NCBI RefSeq assembly: GCF_001982615.1
Contig: NZ_MLCO01000141.1
Coordinates: 1-62,817 of the forward strand
DNA: 62,817 nt
Source of the DNA: Teichococcus deserti
GTDB lineage: Bacteria > Pseudomonadota > Alphaproteobacteria > Acetobacterales > Acetobacteraceae
Direction: 5' to 3'
In this document: positions 1 through 8,079 of the stretch, one piece after another
Numbering within the stretch: the stretch's first letter is position 1
How the letters are laid out: every line of letters begins with the position of its first letter
The notes under the pieces: generated by a model
Databases searched by the model: none
The model's input: the letters and a program-made list of their open reading frames with translations, nothing else
Told to the model about the DNA's origin: nothing
Program-made: the position numbers and the translations under genes

Positions 1-757
1 CCAGGGCGGGGGGGACCGGGCGCGGGGCCGGCGGCGGCGGGGCGACCACGCCGCGCGGCGCATCGACCGGCGGCGCCGGCTCGGCGCAGCCGACCGCCGG
101 CAGGATCACCCGGTCCCCCGCCGCCGCATCGCCCGGCAGCCCGAGCAGCCGCCGCAGCGAGACCAGCGGCCGGAGCTTCCGCCCGCCCGCCGCCGCCAGC
201 GCCACGGTGCCCAGCATGGCGGCATCCGCCCCCGGCAGCGGCACCAGCCCCTCCGGCCGCCGCGCGACGCCGCGCACTGCCGCGAGCGGCAGGCAGAAAT
301 CCTGGCCGTTCAGCGCGAAGCGCAGCAGCCGCAGCACCGGCTCGGGCGGCGGCGCCGCGGCCTCGGGCAGCGCGGCGCCGGCGGTCTCCGCCGCCTCGCC
401 CCGGTGCATCGACCGGAAGTCGCGGGCCAGCAGCGCCTCGAGGTCGAGCGGCGGCGCGGCACCCGGCGGCGCCAGCCCCTCCACCGACCCGACCAGCAGG
501 GCGCAGGGCATCGCGCCCTCCAGCACCAGCAGCCGCGCCGCGGGCCCGGCCGGCGGCGCGGCCCCCGGCGCCAGCAGCGCCGGCAGCGAGAGGACCGGCA
601 GCACCGCGCCGCGGCGATGCGTCAGCCCGAGCAGGCTGGCCGGCGCGCGCGGCACCCGGGTCAAAGGTCCCGGCCGCGCCAGCTCGGCCACCTGCCCCGC
701 CGGCAGGCCGTGCCGCGCGCCGCCGGCGGCGAAGACCAGCAGGCCGCTGCCCGCCAT
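1..757 (-). CDS. CheW-like chemotaxis coupling protein with two CheW modules (partial)
   Basis: Conceptual translation of the minus strand from the ATG at 757 is open to the window edge (about 252 residues, C-terminus missing). It begins MAGSGLLVFAAGG and carries a CheW-type core near residue 45, GLTHRRGAVLPVLSLPALL. A second core follows near residue 145, LLRFALNGQDFCLPLAAV, so two CheW modules are joined by an Ala/Pro-rich linker. CheW proteins bridge chemoreceptors to the CheA kinase in the cytoplasm. The start lies 5 bases after the stop of the chemoreceptor gene, so the two are almost certainly co-transcribed and likely partners. Lineage-specific CheW pairs are known, but which CheA it serves cannot be seen here. 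Whether a further domain follows beyond the edge is unknown. Confidence 0.8.
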   Translation of the reverse strand, partial: MAGSGLLVFAAGGARHGLPAGQVAELARPGPLTRVPRAPASLLGLTHRRGAVLPVLSLPALLAPGAAPPAGPAARLLVLEGAMPCALLVGSVEGLAPPGAAPPLDLEALLARDFRSMHRGEAAETAGAALPEAAAPPPEPVLRLLRFALNGQDFCLPLAAVRGVARRPEGLVPLPGADAAMLGTVALAAAGGRKLRPLVSLRRLLGLPGDAAAGDRVILPAVGCAEPAPPVDAPRGVVAPPPPAPRPVPPAL

Positions 758-762
758 GACCC

Positions 763-2715
763 TCAGCCTTCCGCGATCTGCAATTCGTCGGCGAGGCTGG
801 CGATATCCTCGATCGCCGCCGCCAGATCCTCGGCGCCGCGCGCCTGCTCGCGCGCCGCGGCGGCCGACTGGGTGGCGGCGCTGCTGGCCTGCTCGGCCGC
901 GGCGGCGATCTGCCGCGTGCCCTCCAGCACCTCGCGCACCGCGTCCAGCGCCAGCTCGGCGCCGCCCAGGATCTCGGCGCTGGCGCCCGACAGCATGGCC
1001 AGGTCGCCTTCCACCGCGGCCAGCCGGGCGGCGATCTGCTGGTTGCGGCCGATCTCGGCATCGGCGGCGAGGCCCACCTGCTCCAGGTCGCGGCGCACCA
1101 GGCCGATCTGCTCGCGGATCAGCTCCACCGCGTCCTGCATCCGCCCGGCATTGCCGGCGGAATCGCGGGCCAGGGCGCGGATATCGGCCGAGACCGTGGC
1201 GAAGCCGCCGCCCGCCTCGCCGGCGCGCGCCGCCTCCACCGCGCCGCTGACCGCCAGCATGCCGGTCTGCGCCGCGACCAGCGCGATGCCGTCCACCACC
1301 TTGCCGATGCGCCGCGCCGATTGCTGCAGCCCGCCGATCAGCGCCGCCACCGTCTCCGCCTCGCCCGAGACCTGGGCCAGGCTGCCGGCCAGCCGCTGCA
1401 CCGCGCCGCGCCCCTCGGCCAGCTGCGGCACCATTCCCTCCAGCCGCTCGCCGCTGCGGGCGGCGCCAGCCCGCGTGGCAGTGGCGGCGCGCTCGATGCC
1501 GGCCATGGCAGCGGCCGACTGCCGGGTCGCCGCCGCCTGCGCCTCGGCGCCGCGGCTGATCTGCGCGACGGAGGCCATGATCTGCCCGGCCGCGGCGGAG
1601 AGCTCCTGCACGCTGGCCGAGAGCTGCTCGGCCGCCGCCGCCACCTGATCGGCCTTGCCCAGCTCCGACCGTCCCTGGCCACCGCCGGCCAGCAGCTCCT
1701 CGGCGATCGCCGCCAGGGCCTGGGCGGTGGCGTGGCTCTGTTCCAGCGCCAGGCTCTGCTGCTGCACCGCGCGCTGCGATTCCTCCGCCGCCGCGGCCTG
1801 TTCCTCGGCCGCCGAGGCGATCTGCGCGGCGCCGCGCTGCGCCTCGCGCATGCCGCCCTCCGCCTCCACCGCCGCGGCCAGGATCGCCTCGGCCTGGCCG
1901 ACCATGGCGGCCATGTCGCCGCGCACCGCCTCCAGCCGGGCGACCACCGCGCGGCCGTTCGAGGCCTCCGCCTCGGCCTGGCCGGCGGCGCCGCGGATGC
2001 GCTCGGCCACCGCCCGCACCTCGGCGCCGATGCTCTGCGCCAGGCCGGCCACCTCGGCGGCGGCGGCCTCGCTGGCCTCGGCGAAGGCGCGCACCTCCTC
2101 GGCGACCACCGCGAAGCTGCGCCCCGCCTCGCCGGCGCGGCTGGCCTCGATCGCCGCGTTCAGCGCCAGCAGATTGGTCTGGTCGGCGATGTCGGCGATC
2201 AGCAGGGTGATCTCGCCGATGCTGGCGGCATGGCCCTCCAGCCCCTCGACGACGCGCACCGAGCGCCGCTGCCGCGCCGCATTCTCGGCGACGGCGGCGG
2301 CGGCGGCGTCGATCTGCCCGCCCACCTCCAGCAGCAGCCCCTGCAGCGCATCGGCGCGGCGGCGCAGCAGCTCGGCGCGGTCGCGCGCCTGCAGGAAGAC
2401 GGCGCTGACATTGTCGACCGAGCCCTGGCTTTCCTGCGCTGCTCCCGCCGCCTCGCTGGCGGCGCCGGCAATCTGCTGCAGCGCGCGGCGCAGCTCCTCT
2501 GCGGCGGCGGCGGCCTCGGCGACGCCGGCGGCCAGCTGCTCGGTGGCGGCGCCGACCCGCTCGGCCGCCTTCTGCCGGCGCAGCCGGGCGCGGTCCTGGG
2601 CGCGGCGGCTGGCGACGGGGGCGGCGAGCGGGGCGCGCGGCGGCCCGGCCGGATCGGGCTCGACGAGGCCATGGCCGGGCTTGCGCGGCAGGTCGGAGGT
2701 CTTCACCAGGGCCAT
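763..2715 (-). CDS. Soluble methyl-accepting chemotaxis protein with two tandem signalling hairpins
   Basis: The 650-residue protein is almost wholly Ala/Glu/Gln-rich coiled coil with no membrane segment and no recognisable ligand domain, so it should be cytoplasmic. The first hairpin tip (about residues 173-205) is canonical, with [21 protein letters not shown] second tip (about 475-510) reads [20 protein letters not shown]: the Asn, Leu and Asn-Ala positions of the CheA/CheW contact have changed, while Glu and Arg are kept. I chose the ATG at 2715 ([10 protein letters not shown]). The open frame runs further upstream, but there it is antisense to the divergent kinase gene and has no receptor character. 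The gene precedes the CheW gene in the same operon. Chemoreceptors control CheA autophosphorylation; the signal sensed is not evident. Confidence 0.85.
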   Translation of the reverse strand: MALVKTSDLPRKPGHGLVEPDPAGPPRAPLAAPVASRRAQDRARLRRQKAAERVGAATEQLAAGVAEAAAAAEELRRALQQIAGAASEAAGAAQESQGSVDNVSAVFLQARDRAELLRRRADALQGLLLEVGGQIDAAAAAVAENAARQRRSVRVVEGLEGHAASIGEITLLIADIADQTNLLALNAAIEASRAGEAGRSFAVVAEEVRAFAEASEAAAAEVAGLAQSIGAEVRAVAERIRGAAGQAEAEASNGRAVVARLEAVRGDMAAMVGQAEAILAAAVEAEGGMREAQRGAAQIASAAEEQAAAAEESQRAVQQQSLALEQSHATAQALAAIAEELLAGGGQGRSELGKADQVAAAAEQLSASVQELSAAAGQIMASVAQISRGAEAQAAATRQSAAAMAGIERAATATRAGAARSGERLEGMVPQLAEGRGAVQRLAGSLAQVSGEAETVAALIGGLQQSARRIGKVVDGIALVAAQTGMLAVSGAVEAARAGEAGGGFATVSADIRALARDSAGNAGRMQDAVELIREQIGLVRRDLEQVGLAADAEIGRNQQIAARLAAVEGDLAMLSGASAEILGGAELALDAVREVLEGTRQIAAAAEQASSAATQSAAAAREQARGAEDLAAAIEDIASLADELQIAEG

Positions 2716-2887
2716 GCAAAGCTCCGCGCGGCAGGCATGTGAAAGGCGAGCAATCCTGCGAATGAAGGCGCTTCCGCCGCCGGATGCAAGGGTGACGCCC
2801 CCGCTGCGGCGCAGCAGAGGCGGGGCTGTTGCGGGCTGCAGCGCGGCAGGCTTGCCAGGGTTGCACCCTCCGGCTGAAAAAAGCCCG

Positions 2888-4213
2888 ATGGATGCCGATG
2901 CCGATGCCGCCGCCGCCCTCCTCTCCCCCGCCGACCGGCTGGCCGCGCTGCGCGCCGGGCGGCTGCCCGGGCTGCGCGTGCTGCGCCTGCCCGGGCTGGG
3001 GCTGACGAGCCTGCCCCCGGAGATCCTGGCCCTGGCGCCCAGCCTCGAGCTCCTCGACCTCAGCGGCAATCGTCTGCCGGACCTGCCGCCCGACCTCACG
3101 CGGCTGGAGCGGCTGAGCGCCGTCTTCGTCTCGGGCAATCCGATGCGGCGGCTGCCGGCGGCGCTGGGCGGCTGCGCGGCCCTCGGCCAGATCGGCGCGC
3201 GCGGCTGCGGCCTGGAGGAGCTTCCCGCCGAGGCCCTGCCCCCCCGCCTCCGCTGGCTCACCCTCACCGACAATGTTCTTTCGGTTCTGCCTGCCTCGCT
3301 GGGCAGGCAGGGGAGGCTGACCAAGCTGCTGCTGGCGGGGAACCGGCTGAAGGCCCTGCCGGCCGGCCTGGAAGGCGCCGCCTCCCTCGAGCTGCTGCGC
3401 CTCGCCGCCAACGACCTCGACGACTTGCCGGGCTGGATCGAAAGACTGCCGTCGCTGGCCTGGCTCGGCTGGTCGGCCAACCCTTTCGAAGGTTTTTTTC
3501 CGGTGCCTGCAGCGCAGGGCATCCGCTGGGCGGAGCTGGAAGCGGGCGCGCTGCTCGGCGAAGGCGCCTCCGGCCGGGTGCTGGCCGGCCGCTGGCGGCA
3601 GCCCGGCGCCGGCGACCGCCCCGTCGCCCTGAAGCTGTTCAAGGGCGCGATGACCAGCGACGGCCTGCCCGAGCGCGAGATGGCCGCCTGCCTGGCCGCC
3701 GGCGCGCATCCGCAGCTGACCGGCGCGCTGGGCCGCATCGAGGGGCATCCCGACAGCCTCGCCGGGCTGGTGATGCCGCTGCTGCCGGCGGGCTGGCAGG
3801 CGCTGGCCGGGCCGCCGTCGCTCGCCAGCTGCTCGCGCGACGTCTGGCCCGAGGCGCAGCGCATCACGCCGCAGGCCGGGCTGCGCCTGGCCCGCGCCGC
3901 CGCCACGGCCGGTGCCCATCTGCACCGGCGCGGGCTGCTGCATGGCGATCTCTATGCGCACAACCTGCTCTGGGACGGGGGGCGGGGCGAGGCGGTGCTG
4001 TCCGACTTCGGCGCCGCCAGCGTCCTGCCGCCCGGCCGGCGAGGCCTGGCGCGGCTGGAAAGCCGGGCGCTGGGCATTCTGCTCGAAGAGCTGATCGCCG
4101 CCTGCCCGGCGCTGCAACAGCCGCTCGGCGCGCTGGCCGCGGCCTGCCGCCAGCCGGAGGTCGCGCGCCGCCCGTCGCTGGCGGAAGCCCTGGCGCAGAT
4201 GCCGGAGCCGTGA
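2888..4213 (+). CDS. Leucine-rich repeat protein fused to a eukaryotic-type protein kinase
   Basis: The protein has 441 residues. Residues about 30-210 form short bacterial leucine-rich repeats ([36 protein letters not shown]). Residues about 220-440 form a compact kinase-like domain: glycine loop [12 protein letters not shown], Lys249 in VALKLF, catalytic loop HGDLYAHN with Asp354, and DFG with Asp373. The HGD form replaces the usual HRD, as in small-molecule kinases and some bacterial kinases. No signal peptide or membrane segment is seen, so it is presumably cytoplasmic. I chose the ATG at 2888 because the upstream part of the frame is antisense to the chemoreceptor gene and repetitive. 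It is divergent from the chemotaxis pair. LRR-kinase fusions occur in other proteobacteria, but the substrate is unknown. Confidence 0.8.
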   Translation: MDADADAAAALLSPADRLAALRAGRLPGLRVLRLPGLGLTSLPPEILALAPSLELLDLSGNRLPDLPPDLTRLERLSAVFVSGNPMRRLPAALGGCAALGQIGARGCGLEELPAEALPPRLRWLTLTDNVLSVLPASLGRQGRLTKLLLAGNRLKALPAGLEGAASLELLRLAANDLDDLPGWIERLPSLAWLGWSANPFEGFFPVPAAQGIRWAELEAGALLGEGASGRVLAGRWRQPGAGDRPVALKLFKGAMTSDGLPEREMAACLAAGAHPQLTGALGRIEGHPDSLAGLVMPLLPAGWQALAGPPSLASCSRDVWPEAQRITPQAGLRLARAAATAGAHLHRRGLLHGDLYAHNLLWDGGRGEAVLSDFGAASVLPPGRRGLARLESRALGILLEELIAACPALQQPLGALAAACRQPEVARRPSLAEALAQMPEP

Positions 4214-4225
4214 AGCCGGCGGCGC

Positions 4226-4239
4226 TTGATCCAGATCAA
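4226..4239. promoter_or_regulatory. FNR/FixK-type binding site
   Basis: TTGATCCAGATCAA is a perfect TTGAT-N4-ATCAA palindrome, the consensus of FNR/Anr/FixK regulators. Its centre (4232.5) lies 41.5 bases before position 4274. The hexamer TAATCT at 4262-4267 sits where the -10 box of a start at 4274 would be. This is the geometry of a class II activated promoter driving the CBS-domain gene. The regulator gene is not in the window. Confidence 0.75.
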
Positions 4240-4334
4240 GCCGAATTAACTTTCCTTCATGTAATCTCCGGTCAGCCCGGGCGAGGGATGCCATGTCCGT
4301 CCGCCTGGCAGGCCGCCACGAGGAGGAAAAGAGG

Positions 4335-5021
4335 ATGCTGGTCCGGGATGTGATGACGCGGGAGGCCATGACCGTGGCGCCGGAGACCTCCGCCGCGGCG
4401 CTGGCCGCGCTGTTCGCCGAGCGTGGCATCTCCGGCGTGCCGGTGGTGGATGCGGCAGGCAAGCTGCTCGGCATGGTGACCGAGGGCGACCTGACCCGCC
4501 GCCTGGCCGCCGAGGGCGAGGCGCCGCGCGGCTGGTTCCGCCGCCTGCTCGAGTCGGCCACGCAGCAGGCCGAGCACTATGCCCGCAGCCATGGCCGCAC
4601 CGCCCGCGACCTGATGTCGACCGCCATCGTCAGCACCACGGAGGACGCCAGGATCTCCGAGGCTGCTGCCCTGCTCGAATCGCGAAACGTGCGGCGGCTG
4701 CCGGTGCTGCGCGGCGGGCAGCTGGTCGGCATCCTGTCGCGCGCCGACCTGATGCGCGCGGTGCTGGCGCCGCCCGAGGCCGCCGCCACCGCCGCGACCG
4801 ATCGGGAGATCCACCAGCGCCTCCGCGACGCCATGGCGCAGCAGCCCTGGGCGGATTCCTACCTGATCTTCGTCGATGTCAGCGGGGCCGTGGTCACCTT
4901 CCACGGCTTCACCCGCGGCGAGGAGATCGGGCGGGGCCTGCGCGTGCTGGCCGAAGGCATTCCAGGGGTCAAGGCGGTGAAGCTGGACCTGGCTCCGCGG
5001 CCTGCTTTCGTTCTCGACTGA
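4335..5021 (+). CDS. CBS-domain pair protein with C-terminal BON-like domain
   Basis: The product has 228 residues with two CBS modules: residues about 1-60 (VRDVMTREAMTVAPETSAAA, GVPVVDAAGKLLGMVTEGDL) and about 93-150 (ARDLMSTAIVSTTEDARISE, LPVLRGGQLVGILSRADL). A BON-like fold follows (about 165-225). CBS pairs bind adenine nucleotides or act as regulatory modules; BON domains are often linked to envelope or phospholipid contact. I prefer the ATG at 4335, which has AGGAGG at 4321-4326; an in-frame ATG at 4293 lacks such a site. The FNR-type box upstream suggests induction at low oxygen, in line with CBS proteins of hypoxic responses elsewhere. The target protein is unknown. Confidence 0.85.
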   Translation: MLVRDVMTREAMTVAPETSAAALAALFAERGISGVPVVDAAGKLLGMVTEGDLTRRLAAEGEAPRGWFRRLLESATQQAEHYARSHGRTARDLMSTAIVSTTEDARISEAAALLESRNVRRLPVLRGGQLVGILSRADLMRAVLAPPEAAATAATDREIHQRLRDAMAQQPWADSYLIFVDVSGAVVTFHGFTRGEEIGRGLRVLAEGIPGVKAVKLDLAPRPAFVLD

Positions 5022-5066
5022 GGCAGCGGTAGCGGGGGCCGTCGCAATAGTTGACCGGGATTAAAA

Positions 5067-5104
5067 TTTACACCGGATTTACATACGGCGCGGCCCCTTA
5101 TACA
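5067..5104 (+). promoter_or_regulatory. Possible mucR promoter/operator with 11-base direct repeat
   Basis: Two TTTACA hexamers start at 5067 and 5078, one helical turn apart, inside an AT-rich stretch that is unusual for this genome. TATACA at 5099-5104 could be a -10 box. MucR/Ros proteins bind AT-rich DNA and commonly repress their own gene, so this could be both promoter and operator. The spacing to the -10 box is short, so the promoter call is weak. Confidence 0.35.
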
Positions 5105-5138
5105 CCGGGCTTCCCCCCACCAACGATGGTGTCCAAGA

Positions 5139-5573
5139 ATGCCCGACGACGCGACGAAGACGGACCTGCTGACCCTCACCGCCCAGATCGTTGCCGCCCA
5201 TGTCGGGCATAACGCCGTGCAGGCGGGCGAGGTCCCGGTGCTGATCGAGCAGGTCTATCGCAGCCTGGCGGGCCTTGGCGCCGCGCCGGTGCAGGCCGCC
5301 CCGGAGGTCGCCGAGCGGCCGCAGCCGGCGGTGCCGATCAAGAAGTCGGTGATGCCCGAATACCTGGTCTGCCTGGAGGACGGGAAGAAGCTGAAGATGC
5401 TGAAGCGGCATCTGCAGACCGCCTATGGCATGACGCCTGCGCAGTATCGCGAGCGCTGGAACCTGCCGGCCGACTATCCCATGGTGGCGCCGGACTATGC
5501 CGCCAAGCGCTCCTCGCTGGCCAAGCAGATCGGCCTCGGCAAGGGCACCGGCGGCCGCGGCCGTTCTTCGTAG
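5139..5573 (+). CDS. mucR: MucR/Ros family transcriptional regulator
   Basis: The protein has 144 residues. The C-terminal half carries the Ros/MucR DNA-binding signature VCLEDGKKLKMLKRHLQTAY followed by GMTPAQYRERWNLPADYPMVAP, which is diagnostic of the family. The classical zinc finger of Ros (C-x2-C with two histidines) is altered: the second Cys is Asp and the last His is Tyr. This resembles the zinc-less Ros homologues described in rhizobia. MucR proteins are pleiotropic, H-NS-like regulators of surface polysaccharide, motility and cell cycle in alphaproteobacteria. It is a single-gene unit with an AT-rich upstream region and a strong hairpin after its stop. The assignment is firm; targets cannot be read from the window. 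Confidence 0.92.
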   Translation: MPDDATKTDLLTLTAQIVAAHVGHNAVQAGEVPVLIEQVYRSLAGLGAAPVQAAPEVAERPQPAVPIKKSVMPEYLVCLEDGKKLKMLKRHLQTAYGMTPAQYRERWNLPADYPMVAPDYAAKRSSLAKQIGLGKGTGGRGRSS

Positions 5574-5585
5574 TTCTTTCGGTTT

Positions 5586-5608
5586 GCCGGGCGCCGGTGG
5601 CGCCCGGC
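5586..5608. terminator. Strong hairpin between convergent mucR and TonB-receptor genes
   Basis: GCCGGGCGCC and GGCGCCCGGC form a perfect 10-base-pair stem around the loop GGT. It lies 12 bases after the mucR stop and 7 bases from the end of the receptor gene. There is no T-tract on either side, so it may act as a bidirectional RNA-end stabiliser rather than a classical intrinsic terminator. Confidence 0.6.
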
Positions 5609-5615
5609 GCGTTGC

Positions 5616-7985
5616 TCAGAAGCTGAACGTCGCCGAGACCACGTAGGTCCGCGCCTCGTTCTGGTTCAACAGAGAGAAACCCGGGTAGAGCGTCCAGTAG
5701 CGCGTGTCGAAGACGTTGCGCACCGCCGCCCGCAGCACGACCGGCCTGGCCTCGGCCCGCTCGATCACGTAGCGCGCCCCCAGATCCACCGTCGTCGAGG
5801 CCCCCAGGCTCTGCTTGTTGGCGGCATCGGCGTAGTTGTTGCCGGTGTAGATCGCCCGCGCGCTCAGCGTCAGGTTCGGCACGAAGGCCGGGTCCCATTC
5901 GCCGGTCAGGTTCAGGTTGGTGCGGGCCACGCCCATCACCCGGCGGCCGTCATAAAGGCCCCCTTGCGTCTTGCTCTGCTCGGCGTCCAGGAACATGGCG
6001 CCGGCGACCAGGCGGAAGCCGGGCAGCGGCTCGCCGGCGATGGTCAGCTCGGTGCCGCGGAAGCGCTGCTCGCCCTCGGCGCGGAAGGTGTTGGTGGCGG
6101 CGTCGGCGATGCCGGATTCCTGGGTGATCTGGAAGGCGCTGATGGTGGCCAGCGCCACGCCCAGGTCGAACTTGGCGCCGGCCTCGTATTGGCGGGAGAC
6201 ATAGGGCGCCAGCGTCTCGCCGCCGTTGCGGTAGGTCTGCGCGACGATGGTGCCCTGCTGCAGCGCCTCGATATAGGAGGCATAGAGAGACACCTGGCGC
6301 CAGGGCTTCACCACCAGCCCGACGACGGGCGTGACCACGTCCTGCTCGTAGCCGGAGGTTTTGGCGCCGGTCGCCGTCGCGTAGTTGCTGACGGAAATAT
6401 CCTGGCGGCGGGCGCCGAGGGTCAGCTGGATGCGCTCGTCCAGCACCGACATCGTGTCGGCGATGGCGATGCTCTGGAAGACGGTGTCGCTCTGCTTGGT
6501 CGGCGTCCGCCGCGGCAGGAAGGGCGCCGGGTTGAAGACCGGGTTGTACAGGTTGGAGGGGATCGAGCTCAGCGCCAGCCCGCCGGCGCTGTCGCGGATC
6601 GCCCAATAGGCGCTGTAGCCCAGGCTGACGCTGTGCTGCACCGGCCCGGTGCGGAAGCGGCCGCGCAGCCCAAACTCGCCGGTGCGGCGGTCGATGGTGA
6701 TCTGGTTGTAGTTGGCGGTGCTGAGGAAGTCGCCGTTCGGCATCACCGCCGTGCCCTGGTCCAACACCTGGTTCCAGTCGGTGTGGCTGGTGCCGGCGGC
6801 GGCGAAGGCGGTCAGCTCGGGCAGGATGTCGTATTCGGCGCGGACGGCGCCGTAGCTGTCCTGGAAATGCGTGAAGTTCCAGGGCGAGACGAAGCTGCGG
6901 CGCGGATTGGGGGGTGCTGCCACCCCCTGCCCCGCCGCGGGCGTGATGGTGATGTTGGCGCGCTCGGTCTGCAGGCTCTGATAGCCGAGATCGGCCGAGA
7001 GCCGCAGCCGCTCGCCGCGATAGTCGAGGCCGAGGGTGACGGCGCCGATCTCCTGGTTCTGCCCGCCGACCGAGGTGCGGCCGTCGCGATACTGCCCGTT
7101 CAGCCGCACGCCCCATTCCTGCTGCGCGCCGAAGCGGCGGCCGTAATCGATGCGGGTGCCGAGGCGGGAGTCGGACAGGTAGTCGAGGGTGAGCTCGGCC
7201 AGCGGCTCGGCCTCGGCGCGCTTCGGCACCAGGTTGATGACGCCGCCGACGCCGGAGGGCGACATGCCGGCCAGGAAGGCGGCCGGGCCGCGCAGCACCT
7301 CGACCCGCTCGATGCCGATCAGCGTGGTCTGCGAATTCGGCGCCAGACCGTACATGCCGTCGAAGCCGATCGAGCCATTCCCCAGAAAGATGCCGCGCAT
7401 GCTGAAGGAATTGGCGTTGCCGTTGTTGGTCGGGTCGCCCAGCCGCACCGCCGGGTCGCTGGAGACCACGTCGGCCACCGACTGCGCCTGCTGGTCGGCG
7501 ATGAAGCGCTGGGTGAAGGCCTGGCTGCTGAAGGGCGTGTCCATGGCGTCCCGCCGCCCGAGCAGCCCCATCTGCTGCCCCGAGGCCACCTGCCCGCCCG
7601 GCAGCACAGGCGGCGGCGATCCCATGGTCGAGGTGACGCGCGCGCCCTGCACCGAGACCTCGGGCAGCTCGAGCGCGCCTTCGCGCGCCGGCGGCGGGGT
7701 CAGCGTCACCACGCCGGGGGCGGTGAAGCGGAAGCCCAGGCCCGTGCCGACCAGCAGGCGGCGCAGCGCCTCCTCGGGCGTGGCGCGGCCGGCGAGGCCC
7801 GGCGACTGCCGTCCCTCGGCGATGGCGGCGTCATAGAGCAGCTGCACGCCGGATTGCCGGTAGAAGGCGACCAGGGCGGTGGGCAGCGGCTGGGCCGGGA
7901 TGGCGAAGTCGATCGCCGGCTGCGCGACCACGCTGGCCGGCAGCAGCAGCGCCGCCAGCAGCGGGGCGCGGAGGAAGAGAGGCAT
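5616..7985 (-). CDS. TonB-dependent siderophore receptor with N-terminal STN signalling domain
   Basis: The 789-residue outer-membrane protein starts with a signal peptide (about residues 1-21, ending VVAQ). An STN (secretin/TonB N-terminal) domain follows (about 25-95, with FYRQSGVQLLYDAA and ALRRLLVGTG). The plug (about 125-255) contains the typical IERVEVLRGPAAFLAGMSPS, and a 22-strand-type barrel ends in Phe (SATFSF). The pattern matches ferric-siderophore receptors such as FpvA/FecA, which import iron chelates using TonB energy. The STN domain normally talks to a FecR-type anti-sigma factor, but no fecI/fecR genes are in the window, so signalling would need distant partners. No convincing Fur box was seen upstream. 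The ligand is not predictable from sequence. Confidence 0.9.
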   Translation of the reverse strand: MPLFLRAPLLAALLLPASVVAQPAIDFAIPAQPLPTALVAFYRQSGVQLLYDAAIAEGRQSPGLAGRATPEEALRRLLVGTGLGFRFTAPGVVTLTPPPAREGALELPEVSVQGARVTSTMGSPPPVLPGGQVASGQQMGLLGRRDAMDTPFSSQAFTQRFIADQQAQSVADVVSSDPAVRLGDPTNNGNANSFSMRGIFLGNGSIGFDGMYGLAPNSQTTLIGIERVEVLRGPAAFLAGMSPSGVGGVINLVPKRAEAEPLAELTLDYLSDSRLGTRIDYGRRFGAQQEWGVRLNGQYRDGRTSVGGQNQEIGAVTLGLDYRGERLRLSADLGYQSLQTERANITITPAAGQGVAAPPNPRRSFVSPWNFTHFQDSYGAVRAEYDILPELTAFAAAGTSHTDWNQVLDQGTAVMPNGDFLSTANYNQITIDRRTGEFGLRGRFRTGPVQHSVSLGYSAYWAIRDSAGGLALSSIPSNLYNPVFNPAPFLPRRTPTKQSDTVFQSIAIADTMSVLDERIQLTLGARRQDISVSNYATATGAKTSGYEQDVVTPVVGLVVKPWRQVSLYASYIEALQQGTIVAQTYRNGGETLAPYVSRQYEAGAKFDLGVALATISAFQITQESGIADAATNTFRAEGEQRFRGTELTIAGEPLPGFRLVAGAMFLDAEQSKTQGGLYDGRRVMGVARTNLNLTGEWDPAFVPNLTLSARAIYTGNNYADAANKQSLGASTTVDLGARYVIERAEARPVVLRAAVRNVFDTRYWTLYPGFSLLNQNEARTYVVSATFSF

Positions 7986-8079
7986 CAGGGTTCGGTCCGA
8001 TTCGCGAGCGACTCTCAGTCGCGGTTCGGACAGGTGACCCGCGCGGCGGCGCCCCCCATTACAGGGGCGCGGCCATTTT

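Noticed and set aside
2716-3906. N-terminal extension of the chemoreceptor to 1047 residues
   Set aside because: The extra part is antisense to the LRR-kinase gene, Ser/Arg/Pro-rich and unlike any receptor domain; the start at 2715 fits better.
7986-8079. Fur box upstream of the TonB receptor
   Set aside because: No GATAAT-type repeats; the gap is GC-rich with only a short hairpin.
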